DNA of 64,000 nt from Actinomadura sp. J1-007 (GTDB lineage: Bacteria; Actinomycetota; Actinomycetes; Streptosporangiales; Streptosporangiaceae), in contig NZ_WING01000001.1 of NCBI RefSeq assembly GCF_009793335.1, positions 5,456,001 through 5,520,000 on the forward strand, read 5' to 3'. The notes beneath the pieces were generated by a model. It did not search any database and was not told the DNA's origin. It was given only the letters and a program-made list of their open reading frames with translations. Both the position numbers and the translations under genes were made by a program. This document shows, piece by piece, positions 8,051 through 16,273 of this stretch (position 1 is the stretch's first letter; the number at the start of each line of letters is the position of its first letter).

Positions 8051-8991
8051 CTACCGGCGGGAGCCGATCAGGTCGCTGGGCGGTACGCCGCGGACCCGTT
8101 TGAAGGCGTTGCTGAAGGCGAACCCGTCGGCGTACCCGACCCTCCTGGCCACGGCGGCGACGGTGCTGCCGGGCTCGCGGAGGAGGTCGGAGGCGATCGT
8201 CATCCGCCACTCCGTGAGGTAGACCAGCGGCGGCTGCCCGACCAGCGAGGCGAAGCGCCGCGCGAACACCGCCCGCGACATCCCCGCCTCCTCGCCCAGG
8301 GACGCGACCGTCCACGGGTGGTCCGGCCGCGCGTGCATCAGGCGCAGCGCCCGCGCGATCCGCGGGTCGGCCGGGGCCCGGTAGCCGGGCGGGGCCTCGA
8401 CGTCCGGCCGCCCGAACCACGCCCGCAGGGCCCGGACCAGCAGCAGGTCCAGGAGCCGGTCGAGGACGACCTGCTGGCCCGGCTCCTCGCGGCCGACCTC
8501 GACGGCCAGCAGGTCCAGCAGCGGCGCGAACTCCGGCTCCGGCGGGATGACCGCCACCTCCGGCAGCGCCCTGAGCAGGCGCCCGGACACGTCGCTGCGC
8601 AGCGGGTACTCGGCGGTGACGAACAGGTCGGAGCCGTCGGGGCCGAACCCGTACGTGCGCGGCCCAGCAGCAGGTCGTCCCCCCTCGCCACCGGGCCGTC
8701 GCCGGTCGTCCAGCAGTCGTCCGCGCTCTGGACCACCACCTGCGCCTCGGTGTCCGGGCGGTCGGCCACGGTGAACGGCCGCAGGCCGCGCACCAGCACG
8801 ATGCCCCGCTCCCGGACCCGGACGGGAGCCGTGCCCGCGCGGACGATCCAGCACTCGCCGCGCAGCGTCGCGCCGAGCGCCAGCGGGGCCGGATCGGCGA
8901 ACCGCACGGCCCACGGCGGCTCGGCGACCGACTGGCAGAAGACCGCGCCGTGCGCCCGGACGTCCGCGAGATAGTCCTCCAGCAGATCCAC
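8051..8991 (-). CDS. AraC-family regulator (one apparent frameshift)
   Basis: The N-terminus (ATG 8991, MDLLEDYLADVRAHGAVFCQ) is an AraC_binding/cupin_6 ligand domain that reads to about 8664. The next frame continues without loss as TYGFGPDGSDLFVTAEYPL and ends with two C-terminal helix-turn-helices (WTVASLGEEAGMSRAVFARR and VAAVARRVGYADGFAFSNAF). Adding one C to the CCC run at 8663-8665 restores LLLGPRTYGFG and a normal protein of about 313 residues. I therefore treat the break as a consensus error. It is divergent from the NmrA-like gene, which it probably controls. Confidence 0.8.
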
Positions 8992-8994
8992 CTT

Positions 8995-9040
8995 GAGACG
9001 ATCTCACATGCGAACGAGATAGACGGCCATGGATCGTCTC
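8995..9040. promoter_or_regulatory. Dispersed inverted repeat between AraC and NmrA-like genes
   Basis: GAGACGATC (8995-9003) recurs in reverse complement as GATCGTCTC (9032-9040). The first copy extends to GAGACGATCTC, itself a GAGA-N3-TCTC dyad. Both lie in the 75-bp divergent promoter region and may be AraC-family half sites. Confidence 0.4.
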
Positions 9041-9066
9041 CCGCGACCCCTGATGTGCTGGCTCCC

Positions 9067-9906
9067 ATGCCCACTTCACCCGTTCTCGTGCTCGGCGCCC
9101 GCGGCAAGACCGGCCGCCGCGTCGCCGCCCGCCTCGACCAGCTCGGCCATCCCTTCCGCGGGGCCTCTCGTTCCGGCGGGACGCGGTTCGACTTCGCCGA
9201 CCGCGACACCTGGAAACCGGCGCTGTCCGGCGCGGGCGCGGTCTACCTCGTTCCGATGACCGAGTCCGTTCCGGCCGCCGCCGTGGAGGAGTTCCTCGCC
9301 GTCGCCGCGGGGAGCGGCGTCCGCCGGGTCGTGCTGCTGTCGGCGCGCCCGGCCGCCGACGCGGGCGGCGCGGCCGACCGGCATCAGGAGCCGGTCGAGC
9401 TCGCCGTGCGCGCGACAGAGCTGGACTGGACGATCCTGCGGCCGTCCTGGTTCGCGCAGAACTTCAGCGAGTTCATGTTCCTGGAGCCGCTGCTCGCAGG
9501 TGAACTGGCGCTGCCGACCGGCGAGGGCCGCGAGGCGTTCGTCGACGCCGACGACATCGCCGACGTCGCGGTCGCCGCGCTCACCGGCGACGGCCACGCG
9601 GGCGAGGTCTACGAGCTGTCCGGGCCCGAAGCGCTGTCGTTCCGCACCGCTGTCGGCATGATCGCCGAGGCGGCGGGACGGCGCATCCGCTACACGCCGC
9701 TGGAGCCCGCCGAGTTCACCGCCGGGCTGACGGCTCAGGGAATGCCCCCTGAAGGTGCCGACCTGGTGACCGAACTCCTGGTCAACATCCGCGACGGCGC
9801 CGGCGAGCACATCAGCGACGGTGTACGGCGAGCGCTCGGACGCGACCCGAGGTCGTTCGCCGACTACGTCAAGGCGACCGCGGCGGCGGGAGTCTGGAAC
9901 GGCTGA
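9067..9906 (+). CDS. NmrA-like NAD(P)-binding oxidoreductase
   Basis: A 279-residue Rossmann protein of the atypical SDR (NmrA/QorB-like) group. The dinucleotide motif is LGARGKTGRRVAARL near residue 7. Other features are VYLVPMTE, VRRVVLLSARP, LDWTILRPSWFAQNFSEFMF and the end AFVDADDIADVAVAALTG. The family includes NAD(P)H:quinone reductases and redox-sensing regulators; I cannot choose between them. ATG 9067 matches the usual N-terminus. It is divergent from the AraC regulator. Confidence 0.9.
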   Translation: MPTSPVLVLGARGKTGRRVAARLDQLGHPFRGASRSGGTRFDFADRDTWKPALSGAGAVYLVPMTESVPAAAVEEFLAVAAGSGVRRVVLLSARPAADAGGAADRHQEPVELAVRATELDWTILRPSWFAQNFSEFMFLEPLLAGELALPTGEGREAFVDADDIADVAVAALTGDGHAGEVYELSGPEALSFRTAVGMIAEAAGRRIRYTPLEPAEFTAGLTAQGMPPEGADLVTELLVNIRDGAGEHISDGVRRALGRDPRSFADYVKATAAAGVWNG

Positions 9907-10119
9907 CCCCGGAGCCGCCGGGCGCGAGAAAGATCGAAGACCGCGTGAACTTCCCCGCGCCTCCGAGACATCCAGACGCCCGTACCGGCCCGTGGGTTCG
10001 GGACGTAACGGGTCGTATTGATCACGTCCCGGCGCGCCAACCCGGCCGGGCCGCGCCCGCATCTCACCCCGTACAGCGCGATCAAGAGGACCGCGCACCG
10101 AGGACGGGAGCGACGAGCC

Positions 10120-10653
10120 ATGCGGAAGATCGTGATCACCGGGGTGACGGCGGCGCTGGCGCTCGGCCTGACGGCCTGCGGCGGCGACGGCGACGGCAAG
10201 ACCGCGGCCGCGCCGCAGCCCGCGAACACCGCGTCCGCGCCGAGCGAGAACGCCACGGCGAGCGCCCCCAGCGCGCCGGGCGCCCCGTCCGCTCCCGGTG
10301 CCCCGTCCGCTTCGTCCTCCCCGTCCACCCCGAGGGGCGCGGACGGCACGGGCGCGCCGGCGGCGCGGCACACCCCGCTCGGGCACCCGGGCGGCGGCGG
10401 GCAGATCAGGTCGACGTGGGGACGGCTGCGGTACCTGGCGCCGGGCAAGTTCACCGTCGGCAACGTCGTCTTCTTCACCGCGAACGACACCGTCCTGTAC
10501 GTCGCCGGGAGCACGTGCCCGGACGGCAGCACCCCGCCCGGCGCCAGCAAGTGCTCCATCTCCGGGTTCGAGGAGTGGGTGAAGGCCGCGCCGCACAACG
10601 CCACCGTGCGCTTCTCCGGCCAGGCCGCCACCCTCATCCGGGAGACCCAGTAG
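10120..10653 (+). CDS. Putative lipoprotein of unknown function
   Basis: A 177-residue protein with a lipoprotein signal peptide (MRKIVITGVTAALALGLTAC) whose lipobox LTAC puts the lipidated Cys at residue 20. A long Ala/Ser/Pro-rich linker (about residues 25-80) follows, then a compact domain with YLAPGKFTVGNVVFFTAN and a Cys pair (STCPDGSTPPGASKCSI). It is predicted to be anchored on the outer face of the membrane. No function is recognised; the linker and small domain are typical of actinobacterial surface lipoproteins. Confidence 0.8.
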   Translation: MRKIVITGVTAALALGLTACGGDGDGKTAAAPQPANTASAPSENATASAPSAPGAPSAPGAPSASSSPSTPRGADGTGAPAARHTPLGHPGGGGQIRSTWGRLRYLAPGKFTVGNVVFFTANDTVLYVAGSTCPDGSTPPGASKCSISGFEEWVKAAPHNATVRFSGQAATLIRETQ

Positions 10654-10680
10654 CGACGACCGGCGGGCGCGCCCCCCAGG

Positions 10681-10711
10681 AGGTGGAGGGCCCGGTGCGG
10701 GCCCTCCACCT
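10681..10711. terminator. Bidirectional hairpin terminator
   Basis: AGGTGGAGGGCCCG (10681-10694) pairs perfectly over 14 bp with CGGGCCCTCCACCT (10698-10711) around GTG, between the convergent lipoprotein gene and the secreted-protein operon. Confidence 0.9.
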
Positions 10712-10716
10712 GGGAG

Positions 10717-11499
10717 CTACCGCCGGACGACCCGGCGGACGGCCAGGCCGCCGCCGGCGGCGAGGGCCAGGCCGCCGAGGAGGAGCAGGCCCTGGGTCCC
10801 GCCGCTGTCGCCGGCCTTGCCGGTGACGGGGCCGGCCTTGCCGGCCTCGCCGTTCTGGGCGGGGCCGTAACCGCCCGCCATGCCCTTCCGGTCGTAGGAG
10901 GAGCCGGGCATCCGGCCCGCGTAGCGCTGGTGCACCGCCCGCCGGTAGGTCTCCAGGGAGACCGACGGCGCGCCGGTCACCTGGCGGGCCTCAAGGTTGA
11001 GAGGCCGTACCCGCCCCTCGCGCAGGGCGTACCAGGCGTTGAGCTGCGGTTCGCGGAAGACCGTGCCGCCGCTGCGGGCGTAGGTCTCCTCGTCCGCGCC
11101 GGAGGCGATGTTGGCCAGCCGCCAGGCGCCGCCCCGGCGGACGGTCCACACCGACGCGCGCTGGCCGTCGGCCGAGACCGCCTGGGTGGCCGTGAACGCG
11201 AGCCGGGCGATCGTGCTGGACCGGCCGGTGACGAAGGCGGGGTTCAGGTCGTACACGGGAACGGCCTGTCCGCTCAGCCGCGGCGCCATCTGCTGCGCCG
11301 CCTTGGCGCTGACCGCCGCGGAGCCGCCGTGGCTGGCGAAGAAGCGGGCGATGGTCGGGGACGCCGTCACGGCGGTCTGCCGGGCGGCGGCCAGGTCGGA
11401 CGCCGAGGGCGGGGTGGGGGCCGGCGAGGCGGCGCCCGCGGGCGTCGCCGCCGCGAACACGATCGCGCCGCCGAGCGCGAGACCTGCGAAGAGCTTCAT
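10717..11499 (-). CDS. Secreted, C-terminally membrane-anchored protein paired with the protease
   Basis: About 260 residues starting at ATG 11499, eight bases after the AGGAGG that overlaps the protease stop. It has a signal peptide (LFAGLALGGAIVFAAATPAGAA), a mature domain with SVWTVRRGGAWRLANIASGA and FREPQLNAWYALREG, then a Gly/Lys linker. A final hydrophobic helix (GLLLLGGLALAAGGGLAVRR) ends in a basic tail, a sortase-substrate-like end, although I see no LPxTG. Translational coupling to the papain-like protease suggests a substrate, inhibitor or surface anchor for it. Function is unknown. Confidence 0.8.
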   Translation of the reverse strand: MKLFAGLALGGAIVFAAATPAGAASPAPTPPSASDLAAARQTAVTASPTIARFFASHGGSAAVSAKAAQQMAPRLSGQAVPVYDLNPAFVTGRSSTIARLAFTATQAVSADGQRASVWTVRRGGAWRLANIASGADEETYARSGGTVFREPQLNAWYALREGRVRPLNLEARQVTGAPSVSLETYRRAVHQRYAGRMPGSSYDRKGMAGGYGPAQNGEAGKAGPVTGKAGDSGGTQGLLLLGGLALAAGGGLAVRRVVRR

Positions 11500-11510
11500 C
11501 TCACGCCTCC

Positions 11511-12095
11511 TCATGCGCCGATGTAGTCGAGCGAGTGGGTCCAGAAGAACGAGTTGTTGCTGACGTAGTAGTCGTACGAGGCCCAGTTGTAGCGGTTGCT
11601 CGACGGCCACGGGTCGCCCCAATAGACCATGTTCGAGCTCTGGTCGTAGCCGTAGAGGACCTGCATGTGCCCGCCCCCGCCGGTCCACTGGATGCGGGCG
11701 AGCACCGGCCGGCGCGCGTCCACCTCGCGGACGATCGCGGAGTAGTAGAGATGGGCGTAGACGTAGTTTCCGGGATTGATCCCGATCTGCCGGAACGCCG
11801 TCTGGTCGTTCGCGAGCGTGGCCTGGTTGTTCGGGCAGGACGCGTTCATGGAACGGCTGAAGGCGAGATTGCAGAACTGGTTCTGGCTGTAGCTCTTGCC
11901 CATGTAGGCGGCCACGGTGTTGCCGGACGCGGCCCAGCACCAGTTCGATTTCTGCTGGGCCTGCATCGTGATGTTGAGCCTGGTGGCGGCCGCGGTGGAG
12001 GTACCGGGCTGAGCTGCGAAGGAAGTGCCGGGCATTGCCGCGGCGGCGAGGGCCAGCGTGCATACGGCGGCACGCCAGGCGGAACGTACTTGCAT
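11511..12095 (-). CDS. Secreted papain-like cysteine protease
   Basis: A 194-residue exported protein (ATG 12095 after AGGAGG). The signal peptide ends near TSFAAQ. The catalytic Cys is in QQKSNWCWAASG, the usual Papain_C39_2/C70 motif. The His is in GGGGHMQVLYGYD, and the third polar residue lies in YWGDPW. Family members are small secreted cysteine peptidases; the physiological substrate is unknown. It is the first gene of a two-gene operon with the anchored partner at 10717-11499: its TGA is directly followed by that gene's ribosome site. Confidence 0.88.
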   Translation of the reverse strand: MQVRSAWRAAVCTLALAAAAMPGTSFAAQPGTSTAAATRLNITMQAQQKSNWCWAASGNTVAAYMGKSYSQNQFCNLAFSRSMNASCPNNQATLANDQTAFRQIGINPGNYVYAHLYYSAIVREVDARRPVLARIQWTGGGGHMQVLYGYDQSSNMVYWGDPWPSSNRYNWASYDYYVSNNSFFWTHSLDYIGA

Positions 12096-12146
12096 GGAAA
12101 TGCCCTCCTGCGGGGCTCGGCGGAAGGGAGGTTCGGGGCGCCCACG

Positions 12147-12168
12147 GACGTCCCCGCCGGGGGACGTC
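12147..12168. promoter_or_regulatory. Hairpin in protease 5' leader
   Basis: GACGTCCCC (12147-12155) and GGGGACGTC (12160-12168) form a perfect 9-bp stem with a GCCG loop about 50 nt before the protease ATG. It could be an operator or a leader structure. The 330-bp gap 12096-12425 otherwise shows only an AT-rich stretch near 12220-12265 that may hold the divergent promoters. Confidence 0.45.
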
Positions 12169-12425
12169 GAAAGAATGGTCGGTCCGCCGCCGACGCGGAA
12201 CAAGCCCCTCCGGCCCCCTGGTATTTCAGTTATGAACGCCGCAATAAACGAGAAAAACAACCGGCCTCGAAGCGGTGACCGCGGCGCCAACGCGTGTGAA
12301 AATCCAGGTGCCGGCGAGTGGCCGCGAGAACGCGCCGCCCGGCCCGTCCTCGTCGCGAGACCTCGTCCGTTCCCGCGCGGGTGGGATCATGGAACGCCAC
12401 CGTGGCCGCGCCGCGGGTGCGCGGC

Positions 12426-12989
12426 ATGAGGGGAGAGGGCTTGGAGCAGGCGGGCGGATCGTTGCAGGCGCAGGTGCGCTCACTGCGGGCCACGCGCTGG
12501 TTCGCGGACAGGCCGGTGTCGAGGGATCAGGTCATGGGGGTTCTCGAAGCCGCCCGCTGGACCGGCTCGGCCCGCAACCGGCAGCCGTGGCGCTTCACCG
12601 TCGTCACGGACCCGGATCTGCGGGCGAGGCTGAGTCGGCTCGGCGCCTACGCCGGGCATTTGGCCGCCGCTCCCGTGGTCATCCTCCTGGCCCTGGACGC
12701 CACGGCCGGAGGCGAGGACGCGGAGTTCGACGGCGGACGCGCCGCCCAGAACCTGATGCTCGCCGCGCACGGCCTCGGCCTCGGCACGTGTCCCGCCTCG
12801 TTCTTCCCAGCGTCCAACGCCGAGCAGGCCGGGCGCCTGGCCGGCGTCGAACCGCCGTGGAAGGTCCGCACCGCCATCTCGCTCGGCCACCCGGCGCCCG
12901 CGCCCAGCGGCAAGTCCGCGATCCCCTCAGGCCGCGTGCCGTTGAGCAGCCTGGTCCGCTGGATCGGCGACCCGCCCGACCAGCCCTGA
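12426..12989 (+). CDS. Nitroreductase-family FMN oxidoreductase
   Basis: About 187 residues. The FMN-binding signature is seen in the N-terminus (RATRWFADRPVSRDQVMGVL, then AARWTGSARNRQPWRF), followed by AAPVVILLALD and GRAAQNLMLAAHGLGLGTCP, the usual helix and strand around the flavin. The C-terminus reads VRTAISLGHPAPAP. Such proteins reduce nitroaromatics, quinones or coenzyme F420-type substrates with NAD(P)H; the substrate is not readable. ATG 12426 is used; a TTG at 12441 after GGGAGAGGG is an alternative. Confidence 0.85.
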   Translation: MRGEGLEQAGGSLQAQVRSLRATRWFADRPVSRDQVMGVLEAARWTGSARNRQPWRFTVVTDPDLRARLSRLGAYAGHLAAAPVVILLALDATAGGEDAEFDGGRAAQNLMLAAHGLGLGTCPASFFPASNAEQAGRLAGVEPPWKVRTAISLGHPAPAPSGKSAIPSGRVPLSSLVRWIGDPPDQP

Positions 12990-12999
12990 CGATCCGGTC

Positions 13000-13027
13000 G
13001 CGGTGGGCCGGGCGGACGGCTCACCGC
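13000..13027. terminator. Hairpin terminator between convergent genes
   Basis: GCGGTGGGCC (13000-13009) pairs with GGCTCACCGC (13018-13027) over 10 bp with one G-U, loop of 8 nt, between the nitroreductase stop and the kinase stop. Confidence 0.55.
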
Positions 13028-13043
13028 CATCGCGGGTGCAGCG

Positions 13044-14486
13044 CTAGGGGCGCTGGGTGCTGATCTCGACCGTTGCCGGAGCGAGCCTGCGGAGAGTGGC
13101 GGAGAGCTGCGCGGAGTCCGCCGCGACGTACCTCCAGAGGAGGAGATCCCGCATGGGCGCGGCTCGGTTCGCGTCCATGACGGCTATTCGGCTGAGTCCC
13201 GGCTTCCGCGGGCTGACCTGGATGCTTCCGACCTTCGGCCACGCCATGGCGGTGGCGGTGTCCGACGACCGCATCATCATCCGGAGCGGCAGGCTGGCCC
13301 CGACCGCCACGCCGTCCGGGGTGACGGTCAGCCGCTTCGGCAACGCGAAGTCCACCATGCAGTAGCCGCACAGGGCGAAGAACGTCCCGGCCAACGCGAT
13401 CAGCCACGGCTGGTCATCGGAGCCACCCAGCGCGACACCCCATCCCGCAACGCCCGCCGCGATGGCCAGCAGCCCGAGGAGAATGTAGGAGGCCACCGCC
13501 ACGGGCGCCAGAAGCAGAGTGAAGCTTTCCTGCGTCCCTCGCACCCGCCGTTCCGCCTCGTTCTCGGCAACGGCGCCTTGCCGGTGGTCCGGGGGAGGCG
13601 GTGGCGGATCGCCTGCCGAGACCTCGGCGACCTCCTCCCGTTCAGAGATCATCGTGGTGATGTCCGAGGGGAGCCAGGCGGTCCCGGCGGGGGCGGCGAA
13701 CCGGTCGAGGAGCTCGGCGACGGCCGGCCGTTCGGCGGGGTCCTTGGCCAGGCAGGCGGTGACCGGCTCGACGAGGTGTTCGGGCAGGCCCGCCAGGTCG
13801 GGCCGGTCGTGCACGATGCGGTAGAGGAGCGCGTCGGGAGGCCCTTCCCCGAACGGGCTGCGGCCGGCGACCGCGTACAGCAGCACCGAGGCCAGCGAGA
13901 ACACGTCCCCGGCCGGGCCGACCTCGTCCCCGCGCGCCTGTTCGGGGGACATGAACGCCGGGGTCCCGAGCACCGCCCGGGACCGCGTGCAGGACGTGGC
14001 GTCCAGCGCGCGGGCGATGCCGAAGTCGATGACCCGCGGGCCGTCCGCGGCGATGATCACGTTGCCGGGCTTGAGGTCGCGGTGCACCAGGCCGCAGGCG
14101 TGGACGGCCGCGAGACCTTCGGCCAGACCGGCACCGAGCACGTCCACCGCGCCCGGCGGCAGCGGTCCGTGGGCCTGGACGGCCTGGTGCAGCGACGGGC
14201 CGCTGATGTAGGCGGTGGCCATCCACGGCGGGTCCGCGTCGGGATCGGCGTCGACCACCTGCGCGGTGTAGAAGCCGCCCACGCGGCGCGCGGCGGTGAT
14301 CTCCCTGGCGAACCGCTGCCGGAAGCCCGCGTCGTCGGCCAGCTCCGGGCGCACCACCTTCACCGCGATCGGACGCCTGCCGCGGGACCGGCCCAGATAC
14401 ACCCGGCCCATCCCGCCGCCGCCCAGCCGCCCTTCCAGCGGGTACGGCCCCACCCGGCGCGGATCGCTCGCGCGCAGCGGCTCCAT
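13044..14486 (-). CDS. Membrane Ser/Thr protein kinase (Hanks type)
   Basis: A 480-residue kinase (ATG 14486, preceded by GGAGG). Kinase motifs in order are the Gly loop LGGGGMGRVY (about residues 21-30), Lys43 in AVKVV, catalytic VHRDLKPGNV, DFGIARAL, the activation segment SCTRSRAVLGTPAFMSPEQA and DVFSLASVLLYAVAG. After a Pro-rich juxtamembrane linker come two hydrophobic helices (VASYILLGLLAIAAGVAGWG and LIALAGTFFALCGYCMVDFA). A C-terminal PH-like region then replaces the PASTA or propeller sensors of most actinobacterial kinases. With two helices, both ends would be cytosolic. It stands alone, and its targets are unknown. Confidence 0.92.
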   Translation of the reverse strand: MEPLRASDPRRVGPYPLEGRLGGGGMGRVYLGRSRGRRPIAVKVVRPELADDAGFRQRFAREITAARRVGGFYTAQVVDADPDADPPWMATAYISGPSLHQAVQAHGPLPPGAVDVLGAGLAEGLAAVHACGLVHRDLKPGNVIIAADGPRVIDFGIARALDATSCTRSRAVLGTPAFMSPEQARGDEVGPAGDVFSLASVLLYAVAGRSPFGEGPPDALLYRIVHDRPDLAGLPEHLVEPVTACLAKDPAERPAVAELLDRFAAPAGTAWLPSDITTMISEREEVAEVSAGDPPPPPPDHRQGAVAENEAERRVRGTQESFTLLLAPVAVASYILLGLLAIAAGVAGWGVALGGSDDQPWLIALAGTFFALCGYCMVDFALPKRLTVTPDGVAVGASLPLRMMMRSSDTATAMAWPKVGSIQVSPRKPGLSRIAVMDANRAAPMRDLLLWRYVAADSAQLSATLRRLAPATVEISTQRP

Positions 14487-14859
14487 CCGGAACCCCCTCC
14501 CAGAAGAACAGCGTTGTCTGACTGATCGGATCATCTCAGGCATCGGCCGATCCATGAAGCGATTCCCGGAGTGAAGGTGTTCGGTGGAGCTCCGAGCGGA
14601 CGTCGGCACGGCATCTCACACGTGTTTCCGGGTGTCTCACTCCTTTCCAGGTTTCTCGCTCCAACGGCTGAGTGCGCGGAGCAATGTGTGTCGCGACACG
14701 TTCGGGAGTGTGCTCCGCCTCGGACACACGCGGGGGACCGGTGAATTCCGCGGGGTAGCATCTCCGGCAGCGGGCCTGCGGCCTCGCGCACTCCTCGGCA
14801 CTGGCGGTGCGGTGTGGGCACTATGCGCAGCGCCCTTCGACATGAAGGAGTGGACGGTT

Positions 14860-15453
14860 GTGACAAGCCAATCAGCCGCTACGCTCCGGTCGCGGTACGT
14901 GGAGCAGGCCGCGTCGGACCTGGAGGCGAACCGCCGTCGGCAGCGGGAGCTGGCCGAGAGCATCAAGCTGCTGGAGCAGGAGGAGGCACTCCTGGTCGAC
15001 ATCCTGGCTGTCGCCGCCCGGCACGAGGTTTCATCGGAGCCGCCGCTCCCGCCGGAAAAGACTCAGGACGAACCCGTCCTCACACCTTCCGAACCGGCCG
15101 CCGAGATCCCGATCGCCGACGTCCCAGCCGCTGCGACTCCGGAAAAGACCAGCCCCACGGCATCGGGCAAGGCGAAGGGCAAGCGGGCAGACAAGAAGCC
15201 GGCGAAATCCGGCGCGAAGGGAAACGCGAAGGGAAAGCCGCTTCAGCCTCCGCTCGGTGACGTTCTCTGCGACCTGCTCAGGGCGCACGACGAACCTCGT
15301 TACGCGAAGGAACTGCGCGACGAACTGCTGGAGAAGCACCCCGACCGGAACCCGACAGCGCAGGTCGTGCGGAACACGTTGGAGACGCTCGTCGCCAAGG
15401 GCCGCATCCAGCGCCACAAGCAGCAGCGGTCGGTGCTCTACACCATCGTCTAG
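14860..15453 (+). CDS. Coiled-coil/winged-helix DNA-binding-like protein
   Basis: About 197 residues. The start is taken at GTG 14860, nine bases after AAGGAG; ATG 14842 is an alternative. Residues 10-50 form a coiled coil (RYVEQAASDLEANRRRQREL...). A long Pro/Glu then Lys/Ala/Gly-rich linker resembles a nucleoid-protein tail (KAKGKRADKKPAKSGAKGNA). The last 65 residues fold as a winged helix (LGDVLCDLLRAHDEPRYAKE, then VVRNTLETLVAKGRIQRHK). This build suggests a chromatin-like or regulatory protein; no name is assigned. Its TAG overlaps the opposing TioE stop in a shared CTAG. The 373 bp upstream (14487-14859) hold no gene. Confidence 0.75.
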   Translation: MTSQSAATLRSRYVEQAASDLEANRRRQRELAESIKLLEQEEALLVDILAVAARHEVSSEPPLPPEKTQDEPVLTPSEPAAEIPIADVPAAATPEKTSPTASGKAKGKRADKKPAKSGAKGNAKGKPLQPPLGDVLCDLLRAHDEPRYAKELRDELLEKHPDRNPTAQVVRNTLETLVAKGRIQRHKQQRSVLYTIV

Positions 15454-16183
15454 GGACCGGACGAAGCCGTACCGGACGAAGCCGGGCCGTTCGGCTCGGC
15501 CTCAGGGGCGCGGGCGCAAAGGTACTCGTCCAGGTCGGCGGCGCCCTTGAGCATGGCGCGGCCCCGGGTGGACAGGCGGGCCCGCCAGTCGCGCAGGGTC
15601 GACTCCAGCGGGGCGACGCCCCGGCGGAACGGACCTGCGCGATCAGCGGGGCGATCTGCTCCAGCAGGTAGCCGCCCCGCCTGAGCTGGTGGGCCAGCCG
15701 GACGTCCCGCACGTCGGCCGCGCTGTAGACCCGGTAGCCCGTGAGCGGGTCGCGGCGCGGCCGGACGAGCCCGGCCTCCTCCCATTTGCGCAGGGTGGCG
15801 GGGCGGAGGCCGAGCCGTTCGGCCAAGGGCCCGATGAACGTGTCGCCGCGTTCCCGCGGGACGGGCGCCAGGTCGCGGAGCGTGGTCTCGACGGCCTGGA
15901 GGGTGCGGCGGTCGTCGAGGAGCCGGCCGTGGCTCTCGTCGATGAGCCGCAGCGCGTCCTCGGTGCCGCCCCGGTTGACCGCCTGCATGATCGCCGCTGC
16001 CGTCTGGTGGCCGTGCCCGGGCACGAGGGCGAGGAACGCGCGCAGGGCCTGCGCGTGCAGCGGCGTGTAGGTGCGGTAGCCGTGGACGGTCCGTTCGGCG
16101 GCGGGGAGGATCCCGGCGTCCTCGTAGTTCCTGACCGCCTGGGTGGACAGGCCGTGCTCGCGCGCCAGGTCCACCGGCCTCAT
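15450..16183 (-). CDS. TioE-family MerR regulator (one apparent frameshift)
   Basis: A MerR-like regulator with two consecutive HTH_MerR domains, the mark of TioE proteins: VDLAREHGLSTQAVRNYEDA (residues 4-23) and LAERLGLRPATLRKWEEAGL (about 120-140, with GYRVYSAADVRDVR). The frame is lost after LIAQVRSAG near 15620 and resumes as GVAPLESTLRDWRARLSTRG in the next frame. One extra C in CCCC at 15619-15622 restores about 244 residues, the normal TioE length. It is divergent from the erythromycin-esterase gene, which it likely controls. The C-terminus is encoded by a short tandem repeat (15456-15485). Confidence 0.82.
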
Positions 16184-16273
16184 GAGTGCCTCACTGATTG
16201 AAGGTCCATTGCGTTAGAGCGGGGATTATCGCCGGAAAGTTTACACTGAATGTTCAACGATACCGTTTAAGGC

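Noticed and set aside
15456..15485. Two copies of ACCGGACGAAGCCG as an attachment or regulatory repeat
   Set aside because: The repeat is inside the TioE C-terminal coding sequence and encodes Ser/Gly/Thr-rich residues; no mobile element is nearby.
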